Assembly: GCA_028692395.1 (NCBI GenBank)
Contig: JAQUXP010000007.1
Span: 57,389 to 121,388, forward strand
Direction of reading: 5' to 3'
Length of the DNA: 64,000 nucleotides
From: Lachnospiraceae bacterium
GTDB taxonomy: Bacteria; Bacillota; Clostridia; Lachnospirales; Lachnospiraceae
Part shown: positions 10,243-19,814 of the stretch, piece by piece
How the letters are laid out: each line of letters begins with the position of its first letter
Numbering within the stretch: position 1 is the stretch's first letter
The notes under the pieces: model-generated
The model's input: only the letters and a program-made list of their open reading frames with translations
What the model was told of the DNA's origin: nothing
Databases searched by the model: none
Position numbers and translations under genes: made by a program

Positions 10243-11109
10243 ATGAATAAGGCGAAGAAAAAGTGGAGTTTTACATCATACTGCTACTTGATTCCCAGCA
10301 TGCTGGTATTTATAGTATTCCTGTTTTATCCATTTGCGAAGACCATCTACCTCAGTCTGTTCAAGACCAATAAGATGGGGCAGGCGAAGATCTTTTACGG
10401 AATCGGAAACTACAAAGATCTTTTAAGTTCTCCTTCCTTCTGGAACAGCATGAAGGTAACCCTGATTTTTGCATTGATCGTTGTTGTGGGAAGTATGCTG
10501 CTGGGACTTGTAACCGCAGTACTTTGCAACAAAGCATTTCCCGGTATTCGCTTCTTCAGTACTGCATATGCACTTCCTATGGCGATTGCTTCCAGCTCTG
10601 CGGCCATGATTTTTGAGATGATGCTTCATCCGGCAGTGGGTATTGTGAATAAGCTGCTGGGACTGAATATCAACTGGCTGAATGATCCGAACACAGCACT
10701 TTATTGTGTGGCGATTCTTACGGCATGGCTGAACAGCGGAATCAATTTCCTGTATTTCTCGGCAGGTCTTGGAAATATCGATGATAGCATCTATGAGCGT
10801 GCTTCAGTAGACGGAGCCAGCGGTATTCAGCAGTTTTTCAACCTTACACTGCCGGGACTTTCCCCGATTATGTTCTACACGCTGGTAGTCAATATCATAC
10901 AGGCATTCCAGTCCTTTGGACAGATCAAGATCCTGACCGAGGGAGGACCAAATGAGTCAACAAACGTAATTGTGTATTCTATTTATCGAGATGCATTCTT
11001 CAACTATAAGTTTGGAAGCGCATCGGCACAGTCTGTGATCCTGTTTATTATTATCATGCTGATTACGATGGTAATGTTCCGGATAGAAAAGAAGGGAGTG
11101 AAATATTGA
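10243..11109 (+). CDS. ABC transporter permease (UgpA/MalF-like)
   Basis: EAA-like loop 'YERASVDGASGIQQFFNLTLPGL'. Confidence 0.9.
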   Translation: MNKAKKKWSFTSYCYLIPSMLVFIVFLFYPFAKTIYLSLFKTNKMGQAKIFYGIGNYKDLLSSPSFWNSMKVTLIFALIVVVGSMLLGLVTAVLCNKAFPGIRFFSTAYALPMAIASSSAAMIFEMMLHPAVGIVNKLLGLNINWLNDPNTALYCVAILTAWLNSGINFLYFSAGLGNIDDSIYERASVDGASGIQQFFNLTLPGLSPIMFYTLVVNIIQAFQSFGQIKILTEGGPNESTNVIVYSIYRDAFFNYKFGSASAQSVILFIIIMLITMVMFRIEKKGVKY

Positions 11110-12038
11110 TGAACCAGAGTGGAGCAACAGTAGCACCGGGTAGAAACTTTTATAAAAATCAGATTTCCAAAGAGGAGCTTGAAGCTCTGAAGCTTGAGAT
11201 GAACAAAAAGGCGCTCATTAAGAGAAGATCCCAGACGATCTTTCGTCTGGCGGTAAATGTACTGGTAGCTTTCGTGGTACTTCTTCCGCTTTTGTATGCA
11301 ATCAGTATTGCATTCATGCCTTCAGGAGAGCTGTTTTCGCTGGATTTGAACCTGTTTCCCAAGAATCCTACTATTCAAAACTTTGTCAGTGCACTGAAGA
11401 ATGTGCCGCTGCTGCAATTTATACTGAACTCTTTTCTTGTGGCAGGATTGATTACACTGGGTCAGATTATCACCTGTTCTCTCTCGGCATTTGCTTTCTC
11501 TTTCCTGGAGTTTAAGGGAAAAGGAATCCTGTTTATGATCGTTATGGCAACAATGATGGTACCGGGTGAGGCGACGATTATCTCAAACTACCTTACGGTT
11601 GGTAATCTGGGAATGCTGGATACATATTCCGTATTGATTATTCCATACTTAACATCGGCTATGGGAATCTTCCTGTTCCGTCAGTTTTATATGACCTTCC
11701 CCATGTCTTTGTATGAATCTGCAAAGCTGGACGGATGTTCAAACCTGAGATTTATTCTTAAGATATTGATTCCGCTGACAAAATCAGCAATTGGAGCTAT
11801 GGCAGTATATACCTTTATTAATGCGTGGAACATGTATATGTGGCCGCTGCTTGTAACTGGTTCAGATAAGATGAGAACCGTACAGATTGGTATCAGCATG
11901 CTAAACAGTGTGGATTCACAGTCCATCACGTTAATGATAGCAGGTGTAGTAATTATCATCATTCCGTCAATATCAATCTTTATTGTCGGACAGAAGCAGC
12001 TGATTCGGGGTATGTTCTCCGGAGCAGTTAAGGGCTAA
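11106..12038 (+). CDS. ABC transporter permease (UgpE/MalG-like)
   Basis: EAA-like loop 'ESAKLDGCSNLRFILKILIPLTKSAI'; 'MFSGAVKG' C-term. Confidence 0.9.
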   Translation: MMNQSGATVAPGRNFYKNQISKEELEALKLEMNKKALIKRRSQTIFRLAVNVLVAFVVLLPLLYAISIAFMPSGELFSLDLNLFPKNPTIQNFVSALKNVPLLQFILNSFLVAGLITLGQIITCSLSAFAFSFLEFKGKGILFMIVMATMMVPGEATIISNYLTVGNLGMLDTYSVLIIPYLTSAMGIFLFRQFYMTFPMSLYESAKLDGCSNLRFILKILIPLTKSAIGAMAVYTFINAWNMYMWPLLVTGSDKMRTVQIGISMLNSVDSQSITLMIAGVVIIIIPSISIFIVGQKQLIRGMFSGAVKG

Positions 12039-12067
12039 CAAAAAAAGAAAAAATGAGGAGAAAAATT

Positions 12068-13498
12068 ATGAAGAAGAAAGTTGTTGCTGTATTATTGACA
12101 GCAGTTATGACCATGGGAACACTTGTGGGATGCGGAGGAAAAACTCTCGCAGAGCAGCAGGGAGGAACAGATGCAGCAGCGGCTGCTGAGACTACAGAAG
12201 GAGCAGCCACAGAAGGAGCAGCAGCGCAGGATTCCACAGCGGCTATGGCAGACGCCTCCGAGGTGAGCGGAACAGAAGTTACATTCTGGCATTCGATGGG
12301 TGGTGTGAATGGTGAGGCAATTGATTACCTTGTAAAGAAGTTTAACGATGAGAACAAATTGGGAATTAAAGTAACTGCCCAGTATCAGGGTGAGTATGAT
12401 GATTCTCTGAATAAATTAAAGAGTGCTCAGATCGGTAACATGGGAGCAGATCTGGTACAGGTATATGAGATCGGAACTCGTTTTATGATGGATTCCGGCT
12501 GGATTGTTCCGATGCAGGATCTGATTGATGCTGACAGCTATGATACTTCTGCTATCGAGCCAAACCTTGCAGCATATTATACCATCGACGGCAAACAGTA
12601 CTCTATGCCATTTAACTCTTCTACGCCTATTATGTACTATAACAAAGATATGTTTGCAAAGGCAGGAATTACAGAAGTACCCAACAGGCTGGAGGCAATC
12701 GGAGAAGTTGGCCAGCAGCTGGTTGACAAGGGCGGTGCCGGAGAAGCAATCTCCATGGGCATCTACGGCTGGTTCTTTGAGCAGCTGATCAGCGAGCAGG
12801 GATTACAGTATGCAGATAATGGAAATGGACGTGATGCAGCGGCGACTGCAGTTGCATTTGACGAAAATGGAGCAGCAAAGAACATTCTTACTGCATGGAA
12901 GAGCCTGTCAGAATCTGGTCTGGCTCCTAACGTAGGAAAAGGCGGAGATGCCGGACTTGCTGACTTCTCAGCAGGTAAATCTGCAATCACACTGGGATCC
13001 ACTGCTTCTCTGAAACAGATTCTGCAGGATGTAAATAATAAATTCGAAGTAGGTACTGCATATTTCCCGAAGGTTGCTTCCAGCGATAAGGGTGGAGTAT
13101 CCATCGGTGGTGCATCCTTATGGGCACTGAATAATAATGATCCGAAAAAACTGCGTGCTACCTGGGAGCTTGTTAAATTCCTTCTTTCCGCAGAGTCTCA
13201 GGCGTACTGGAATGCCCAGACCGGATACTTCCCTGTAACCACAGCTGCCCATGAGGAGCAGGTTTTCAAGGACAATATCGCAAAATATCCTCAGTTCCAG
13301 ACCGCTATTGATCAGCTGCATGACTCCGCACCAGAATATGCAGGTGCACTGCTCAGTGTATTCCCGGAGGCGAGAGCAACGGTAGAATCTGAGATCGAAA
13401 GTCTGCTGAACGGAAAAGAAGACGTGGATGCAGCCGTAAAGAATATGGCGGATTCTATTAACAAATCTATTGCAGATTACAATGAAGTAAATAGCTAA
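12068..13498 (+). CDS. Extracellular solute-binding protein, UgpB-like
   Basis: Lipobox 'LVGCGG'; 'VTFWHSMGGVNGEAIDYLVKKFN'; gene order ATPase-perm-perm-SBP-GDPD. The ORF track starts at 12053; the ATG at 12068 is preferred. Confidence 0.88.
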   Translation: MKKKVVAVLLTAVMTMGTLVGCGGKTLAEQQGGTDAAAAAETTEGAATEGAAAQDSTAAMADASEVSGTEVTFWHSMGGVNGEAIDYLVKKFNDENKLGIKVTAQYQGEYDDSLNKLKSAQIGNMGADLVQVYEIGTRFMMDSGWIVPMQDLIDADSYDTSAIEPNLAAYYTIDGKQYSMPFNSSTPIMYYNKDMFAKAGITEVPNRLEAIGEVGQQLVDKGGAGEAISMGIYGWFFEQLISEQGLQYADNGNGRDAAATAVAFDENGAAKNILTAWKSLSESGLAPNVGKGGDAGLADFSAGKSAITLGSTASLKQILQDVNNKFEVGTAYFPKVASSDKGGVSIGGASLWALNNNDPKKLRATWELVKFLLSAESQAYWNAQTGYFPVTTAAHEEQVFKDNIAKYPQFQTAIDQLHDSAPEYAGALLSVFPEARATVESEIESLLNGKEDVDAAVKNMADSINKSIADYNEVNS

Positions 13499-13596
13499 TG
13501 GAAGCCATAAGCGCATAGAAACAAACAGGATAAAAGAGATGCTGCAGCGGTCAGAAGGACTGGTGTGGCATCTTGACGTTTGGGAGGAAGACATAG

Positions 13597-14331
13597 ATGA
13601 CGAAAACAAAAGTATTTGGACACAGGGGAGCCAGTGGCTATGCCCCGGAAAACACACTGCCAGCATTTGAACTGGCCATGGAGCAGCAGGCAGATGGGAT
13701 TGAACTGGATGTGCAGCTGACGAAAGATAACCAGGTGGTTGTGATACATGATGAGACCATTGACCGCACCAGCACCGGAAAAGGATTTGTAAAGGACTTC
13801 ACGCTGGAGGAATTGAGAACATTTTCCTTTCATAACCAGATGGAAGCCTGGTGCGGAACAAAGATTCCCCTGCTGAAGGAAGTGTTAGAGCTGGTAAAAA
13901 AGGGAACACTGGAAGTGAATATCGAGATAAAGACAGGTATAATATGGTATCCGGGGATCGAGAAAAAAACGCTGGAGATTGTAAGGGAAACCGGCATGGA
14001 GCGACGGGTCGTCTACTCTTCCTTTAACCACAACAGTATCCGGAAGATCCACGAGCTGGATCCATCGGCGGAAACAGCTTATCTTCTGGCTGATGTAATG
14101 GTGGATGCGGAAAATTATGCCAGAAACAACGAGGTGGAGGGACTGCATCCATCTCTTTACCAGATGAAAATGCCGGATTTTCTGCGTCAGTATCAGGAAA
14201 GCGGTTTAAAGGTTCGTGTGTGGACCGTGAATGAGGAGGAGGATCTGCGGCTGCTTATGGAGCAGAAGGTGGAGGCGGTTATCACCAACGATCCGGATAA
14301 AGCAGTAAAAGTTCGAAAGGAAATAGGGTGA
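13597..14331 (+). CDS. Glycerophosphodiester phosphodiesterase (GDPD)
   Basis: 'FGHRGASGYAPENTLPAFELAMEQQADGIELDVQLTKDNQVVVIHDETIDRTS'. Confidence 0.95.
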   Translation: MTKTKVFGHRGASGYAPENTLPAFELAMEQQADGIELDVQLTKDNQVVVIHDETIDRTSTGKGFVKDFTLEELRTFSFHNQMEAWCGTKIPLLKEVLELVKKGTLEVNIEIKTGIIWYPGIEKKTLEIVRETGMERRVVYSSFNHNSIRKIHELDPSAETAYLLADVMVDAENYARNNEVEGLHPSLYQMKMPDFLRQYQESGLKVRVWTVNEEEDLRLLMEQKVEAVITNDPDKAVKVRKEIG

Positions 14332-15122
14332 TGTTAAAGGATAAAAAATTATTTTTACTGGATATTGACGGAACAGTCTGCAAGGGAAAGCAGCTGATCG
14401 GAGGAACCTCAGAGTTTCTTAAGGATGTAAAGGAAAGCGGCGGACAGTTTGTGTTTATCACAAATAACGCAACGAAGAGTATTGATGATTATATTGAAAC
14501 CTTTCAGGGGCTTGGTATCACTACGGAGTATCATAACTTTATTACGGCATCCTTTGCGACGATTCAATACTTAAAAAAGCATTATCCCAATCAGCTGATC
14601 TATGTGCTGGGAACAAAATCATTTATCCGGGAGCTTAAAAGAAATCAAATCCAGGTAACTACCGACTGCCAGGATTTGGGAATTGCCTGTGTTCTGATTT
14701 CTTATGACAATCAGCTTACCTATGAGAAGCTCCAGGACACCTGTGAACTTTTAAGTACAAGAGAGACAGGCTATCTGGCTACGAATCCGGATTATGTATG
14801 TCCCATAGAATTCGGTTATGTTCCGGACTGTGGTGCGATCTGTCAGATGCTGGAGCACGCCGTGAACCGGCTGCCTTATTATATCGGAAAACCGGAAACT
14901 GCCATGGTTGATTTTGCACTAAAGCTGAATCATTATACCAGAGAAGAGACGCTGGTAGTTGGAGACCGCTTGTACACAGATATTCTCTGCGGATATAATG
15001 CTCATGTTGAAAGTGCGCTGGTACTGACTGGTGAGGCAACCCGTGAGGAGGCAGAACAGTTCGAACATAAGCCGGATTATATCTTTTCCTCTGTAGCAGC
15101 CCTTCATAAGGCATGGAAGTAG
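14328..15122 (+). CDS. HAD-superfamily (NagD/PGP-type) phosphatase
   Basis: 'FLLDIDGTVCKGKQLIGG', 'FITNNATKS', 'GKPETAMVDFAL', 'VVGDRLYTDILCGYNA'. Confidence 0.92.
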   Translation: MMLKDKKLFLLDIDGTVCKGKQLIGGTSEFLKDVKESGGQFVFITNNATKSIDDYIETFQGLGITTEYHNFITASFATIQYLKKHYPNQLIYVLGTKSFIRELKRNQIQVTTDCQDLGIACVLISYDNQLTYEKLQDTCELLSTRETGYLATNPDYVCPIEFGYVPDCGAICQMLEHAVNRLPYYIGKPETAMVDFALKLNHYTREETLVVGDRLYTDILCGYNAHVESALVLTGEATREEAEQFEHKPDYIFSSVAALHKAWK

Positions 15123-15244
15123 AGAAACATAAGCCAGATGGCTTTGCAGGGATCTTCTTTGCCGCTTTTTTGCAGAAGCCGCTTGAAAAGGCGGGACAAA
15201 TACGGTAGGATATATAATTATATATGTTGGGAGGAATCGGGGGA

Positions 15245-16165
15245 ATGGCAAAGTTAATGGATTATGATACGGAGCGGGTGGAGGAGCTCTGCGAACTGGG
15301 AAAAGCGTTATCCTCTCCGGTGAGAGTAGAGATTCTGCGGCTGCTCTATGATCAAAGCCTGATCATAGGAGAGATTGCCAAAGAGATGAACCTTCCGGCA
15401 TCGAGTACGGCGTTTCATCTGAAGATTCTGGAGCAGGCGGGACTGGTTCGCATGGAGGAACAGCCTGGGACCAGGGGGACCATGAAGCTGTGCACAAGAA
15501 AAACAGATTTTGTCACCATCAATCTGGTAAAGAAAAACACGAATATCAATGAGATCTTCAGCATGGAAATGCCGGTGGGTGCCTACAGTGGATGCAATGT
15601 CACACCAACCTGCGGGCTCTGCGGAGCGGACGGAATTATCGGAAATGAAGATAAAGATTACTGCTTCTTTTTTCCGGAACGTTATAAGGCAGGTCTTCTG
15701 TGGAGCTCTTCCGGATATGTGGAATATAAATTTGCCAATGGAGTACCTAAAAACCGAAGAGTCAAAAGGATTTCCGTCTGTATGGAAATCTGCTCTGAGG
15801 CACCAGGCTATCGGGAGGACTGGAAGTCAGACCTTACGTTGTGGATCAATGGGGTTGAGTGTGGCACCTGGACCTGTCCGGGAGATTATGGAGCCAGAAG
15901 AGGAAGGCTTACTCCGGTGATGTGGACGGATGGAGCAACGCAATACGGACTGCAGGTAGTATGGGAGGTTCGGGAAGATGGATGTTATCTGAATGGAAAA
16001 CATGTTTCCCAAACAGGAGTAGAGAGCCTGGCACTTATGGAAAAGGCATATGTTGCAGTTCGTATCGGTAATAAACCGGATGCCAGATATATTGGTGGAT
16101 TCAATATATTCGGAAAGGGATTTGGCGATTATGATCAGGACATTGTGTTGACGATGGAATATTGA
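15245..16165 (+). CDS. ArsR-family HTH regulator with ~200-aa C-terminal sensor-like domain
   Basis: 'GKALSSPVRVEILRLLYDQSLIIGEIAKEMNLPASSTAFHLKILEQAGLV'; ORF begins 15224, ATG at 15245 plausible. Confidence 0.8.
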   Translation: MAKLMDYDTERVEELCELGKALSSPVRVEILRLLYDQSLIIGEIAKEMNLPASSTAFHLKILEQAGLVRMEEQPGTRGTMKLCTRKTDFVTINLVKKNTNINEIFSMEMPVGAYSGCNVTPTCGLCGADGIIGNEDKDYCFFFPERYKAGLLWSSSGYVEYKFANGVPKNRRVKRISVCMEICSEAPGYREDWKSDLTLWINGVECGTWTCPGDYGARRGRLTPVMWTDGATQYGLQVVWEVREDGCYLNGKHVSQTGVESLALMEKAYVAVRIGNKPDARYIGGFNIFGKGFGDYDQDIVLTMEY

Positions 16166-16391
16166 TGCAGGAGTAACAGATAAGGGTATCCTATGTGAGT
16201 GGGAGGCCCTTTTTTTATGCATAAAATAAGTGCTAAATTAAGCCCGAAGGAATTTGGTAAATATTCACAAATCAAACAGAAAGAATGTCCTAAATGAAAA
16301 TAAGGGAAACAAAATAGACAGAAATACTGTTTAAATAAAGAAGATCAACAACTAAAACCATACAAAATAACGAAAAAAGCAAGAAAGTATG

Positions 16392-16419
16392 TTGACAAAC
16401 CGTCAATATTGGTTATAAT
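16392..16419 (+). promoter_or_regulatory. Sigma70-like promoter TTGACA-N16-TATAAT upstream of SBP 16572
   Basis: Exact -35 and -10 hexamers, 16-nt spacer. Confidence 0.75.
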
Positions 16420-16571
16420 GAAGTTAAAAGAACAGAAAAACTGTTTTAAACAGAAGCCTGCTGTCTCATGTGACGAAGGATTAAAACAGTAATACTGTCA
16501 GAAATATTCGGCCGAAGGTAAGAAGAAACAGATTGATTTTATTTCCACAGGAATTCAAAAAGGAGGATCTT

Positions 16572-17972
16572 ATGAAAAGTAAAGTAATTGCGATGTTATT
16601 AACAGCAACAATGGCAGCGGGAATATTAGCAGGTTGTGGAGGAACAGGGAATGCAGGAGGTGCCGATGCTACAAGTAAAAAGAGTACGGATACGGATTCT
16701 GCATCAGCGGTATCTGGCAGTCAGGAAGCTGGGGGAGAAACAAGTGTCAATGAAGATGGTACCGTTAATAATCCGGAGGAAGTAGCAGTTGACGAAAATA
16801 AACTGGTATTCTGGTCCCTGTTCAGCGGTGGTGATGGAGAATTCATGGATCAGATTATCTCTGATTACAATGCTGCAAAGCCAACGAAGGAAGTTCAGTC
16901 CATCATGCTTGTGTGGGATGATTATTATACAAAGCTTCAGACAGCAGTTGCTGCGGGAAAAGGACCGGATATCGGTATTTCCCATGCATCAAAGCTTCCG
17001 GAGCTGGTGGATCAAGGGGTTGTAGAGCCTCTGGATTCTTACCTGAAGGACCTGGGAGTGGATTTATCTTCTATGTATGCCGAGAATTCCATGGACTCTG
17101 TTACCTTTGACGGAGAAGTGTATGCGATTCCTCTGGATACCCATGCAGAGATTCTGTACTATAACAAAGATATTCTGGAAAAAGCCGGAGTGGCTCTGAA
17201 CGCCGATGGGCAGATTGATATTAAGAGCAAAGATGACTTTATCGCTATCCTGGATAAGTGTAAAGCAGTGATGGGAGATGGAGAATCTACGATAGCACTG
17301 ACCAATAATGGGGACGATCCATATCGTATCTGGTGGGCAACTTACTTCCAGATGGGTGGAGCACCGCTTATCAATGATGAAGGAACAAAAGTTACCCTGG
17401 ATAAGGATATCGCTGTTCAGGCAGCAGATTTTGTAAAATCTCTGTATGATGGCGGTTATGTGGCAGAAGGAATTGACGATCACCAGAAGTTCTTCCAGAG
17501 TGGAAAAGCAGCATTTTACTTCGGTGGAACATGGGGAACAGGTGCACTTGAGAAGACAGATGGTCTGAACTTTGCTGCACAGCCATGGCCGCAGCTTTAT
17601 GAAAATGCTTCCTGCTGGGCAGATTCCCATACATTGATTCTGCCTGTAAACCCTGACAGAACAGAGGAAGAGACAAAAGCAGCAGTAGAATTCATGATTT
17701 CAGTTTCCAAGGATGGCGGCCTTACCTGGGCAGGCTCCGGACAGATACCGGCAAACAAAGCGGTGCTGGAGAGTCAGGAATACAAGGATATGCCATACAG
17801 AAGCAGCTATAAGTCAGCACTTGATACCGCTGTTCTTCCTTCAAAGAATGCACATTTCTATGCAATGAAGGCAGGAATGATCGACAGCTTGAATACCTTA
17901 TGGTCTAACACGGCAGATGCACAGGCAGCTATTGATTCTCTTGTGGGAGAGCTGGAGTCCAATCTGGATTAA
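16572..17972 (+). CDS. Carbohydrate ABC transporter solute-binding lipoprotein
   Basis: RBS AGGAGG then ATG at 16572; lipobox 'LAGCGG'; SBP family 1. Confidence 0.92.
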   Translation: MKSKVIAMLLTATMAAGILAGCGGTGNAGGADATSKKSTDTDSASAVSGSQEAGGETSVNEDGTVNNPEEVAVDENKLVFWSLFSGGDGEFMDQIISDYNAAKPTKEVQSIMLVWDDYYTKLQTAVAAGKGPDIGISHASKLPELVDQGVVEPLDSYLKDLGVDLSSMYAENSMDSVTFDGEVYAIPLDTHAEILYYNKDILEKAGVALNADGQIDIKSKDDFIAILDKCKAVMGDGESTIALTNNGDDPYRIWWATYFQMGGAPLINDEGTKVTLDKDIAVQAADFVKSLYDGGYVAEGIDDHQKFFQSGKAAFYFGGTWGTGALEKTDGLNFAAQPWPQLYENASCWADSHTLILPVNPDRTEEETKAAVEFMISVSKDGGLTWAGSGQIPANKAVLESQEYKDMPYRSSYKSALDTAVLPSKNAHFYAMKAGMIDSLNTLWSNTADAQAAIDSLVGELESNLD

Positions 17973-17995
17973 AAAGCAGCAGTGATGCTTGCGAG

Positions 17996-18016
17996 GGGGA
18001 GCGCTGGCTCCCCTTT
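17996..18016 (+). terminator. Hairpin/terminator-like element after SBP
   Basis: GGGGAGC-gctg-GCTCCCC-TTTT. Confidence 0.6.
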
Positions 18017-18069
18017 TCCTAAACCGGACCATGAGCTGTTAACTTCCAAAAAGGACAGGAGGAGGGAAC

Positions 18070-18957
18070 ATGAGTAAGGCACGAAAAAGAAAAAAGTTTC
18101 TGGTAGCTTTAGCCTTTATTCTACCGTTTTTTATTCTATATACAATATTTACCATATGGCCAGTGCTGCAGGGCTTTTATGTCAGCCTGCATAAATGGGG
18201 CCTCATGGGAAAGCAGAAGTTTATTGGATTTGATAATTATGCCAAGTTTTTAACTGATAAAAATTTTTGGGGTGCCCTGAAAAACACAGCTATTTTTGCT
18301 GCTATCACAACACCAATGCTGGTTGTTATGGCCATGCTTCTGGCGATGCTGGCAAATCGTGGAACGAAGATGAAGAAAGGACTTAGAATTATCTATTATC
18401 TTCCCAGTGTGCTTTCCGTATCCGTAGCATCCTTTATCGCCAAGTATACTTTCACACCGTACACCGGGCTGATGAATGGCGTACTGCATTCTCTGGGAAT
18501 TCTTCCGGCGTCTAAGGAACTGCAGTGGCTGCAGGATCCCAAACTGGTCTGGATATCGATATCCGCTATGACGGTGTGGTGGACCATTGGATTCAGTATG
18601 TTCCTGTATCTGTCAGCACTGCAGGATATCTCGGCAGATATTTATGAGGCGGCGGCCCTGGATGGTGCCACCAAGAGACAGCAGTTTTTCAGCATTGTGC
18701 TGCCGCTGCTGAAACCCACAACCTGGCTGATTACCCTGCTGCAGATGATTGCCTGCTTCAAGGTCTTTGGACAGATTTATATGATCACTGGAGGAGGTCC
18801 CGCATCTTCTACAAGACCGATGATTCAGTATATCTATGAAAATGCATTTGAAAAGAATAATATGGGATATGCGGCAGCTATGTCCTATGTCCTGTTTGGA
18901 ATTTTGCTTATACTTTCACTGGGACAGCAGATCTTGCAGAGAAGGGGGGAGGATTAG
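18070..18957 (+). CDS. Sugar ABC transporter permease (MalF-like)
   Basis: EAA-like loop 'EAAALDGATKRQQFFSIVLPLLKPT'. Confidence 0.92.
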   Translation: MSKARKRKKFLVALAFILPFFILYTIFTIWPVLQGFYVSLHKWGLMGKQKFIGFDNYAKFLTDKNFWGALKNTAIFAAITTPMLVVMAMLLAMLANRGTKMKKGLRIIYYLPSVLSVSVASFIAKYTFTPYTGLMNGVLHSLGILPASKELQWLQDPKLVWISISAMTVWWTIGFSMFLYLSALQDISADIYEAAALDGATKRQQFFSIVLPLLKPTTWLITLLQMIACFKVFGQIYMITGGGPASSTRPMIQYIYENAFEKNNMGYAAAMSYVLFGILLILSLGQQILQRRGED

Positions 18958-18958
18958 T

Positions 18959-19786
18959 ATGAAGCAGAAGAAAACGATGGGACACTGGGCCCTTAATATT
19001 GTATCTATTTTGCTGGCGGTCATATTCATCGCTCCGATTCTGTGGGCACTGGCGGTATCACTGCAGCATGAGGGAAAACAGATTAAGTCTGTGGTGGACT
19101 GGTTTACGCCACCGTATACTTTGTCTAATTATCCTGATATTATTCTGAATTCCTCCGTTCCCACCTGGCTGATTAACAGTCTTGTTATCGCAGTGGTGGT
19201 GACGGTGCTGACCGTAGTTTTTTCATCTATGGCAGCCTATGCGATTGCAAAGCTTCATTTTAAAGGAAGCAGTATGTTTTTCCTTTATTTCCTGCTGGGC
19301 CTGATGGTTCCGGGAGAAGCTACCATAGTTCCACTGTTCATCACAGTCAATCAGATGAATCTTATCGACAGCTATGCGGGTATGATTCTTCCGTCTATTG
19401 CTGGATCCATGAATCTGATTATCATGGTGACCTTTTTTAAAGGAATTCCAAATGAACTGCTGGAGGCGGTGGAGATCGATGGAGGCGGAGCGGCTACAAC
19501 ATTCTTTAAGATTGTTATGCCCTTGTCAAAGCCGATTATTGCTACAGTCAGTATCTTTTCTTTCGTAGGAAGCTGGAACAACTACCTTTGGCCGTTGCTT
19601 TGTGCCATGAGCAGTAAGCTTTTTACACTTCCGGTTGGTATTCCGACTTTTGCGGGAACCTATACGGTGGACTATGTAAAGCCGCTGACAGCCAGCATGG
19701 TAGCATCGCTTCCCATGATAATTATCTATATAGTGTTTGAAAAACAAATCGTTGCCGGTATGATGTCCGGAGCGGTTAAGGGTTAA
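18959..19786 (+). CDS. Carbohydrate ABC transporter permease (MalG-like)
   Basis: ATG at 18959 follows the upstream stop; EAA-like loop 'EAVEIDGGGAATTFFKIVMPLSKPI'. Confidence 0.92.
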   Translation: MKQKKTMGHWALNIVSILLAVIFIAPILWALAVSLQHEGKQIKSVVDWFTPPYTLSNYPDIILNSSVPTWLINSLVIAVVVTVLTVVFSSMAAYAIAKLHFKGSSMFFLYFLLGLMVPGEATIVPLFITVNQMNLIDSYAGMILPSIAGSMNLIIMVTFFKGIPNELLEAVEIDGGGAATTFFKIVMPLSKPIIATVSIFSFVGSWNNYLWPLLCAMSSKLFTLPVGIPTFAGTYTVDYVKPLTASMVASLPMIIIYIVFEKQIVAGMMSGAVKG

Positions 19787-19814
19787 AAAGTAAAATGATG
19801 GAGGAATAGTAAGT

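Noticed and set aside
12160-12245. Low-complexity GCAGCA/GGAGCAGC repeats in the SBP N-terminus
   Set aside because: Codes for the Ala/Glu/Thr-rich linker following the lipobox, common in SBPs; not a separate repeat element.
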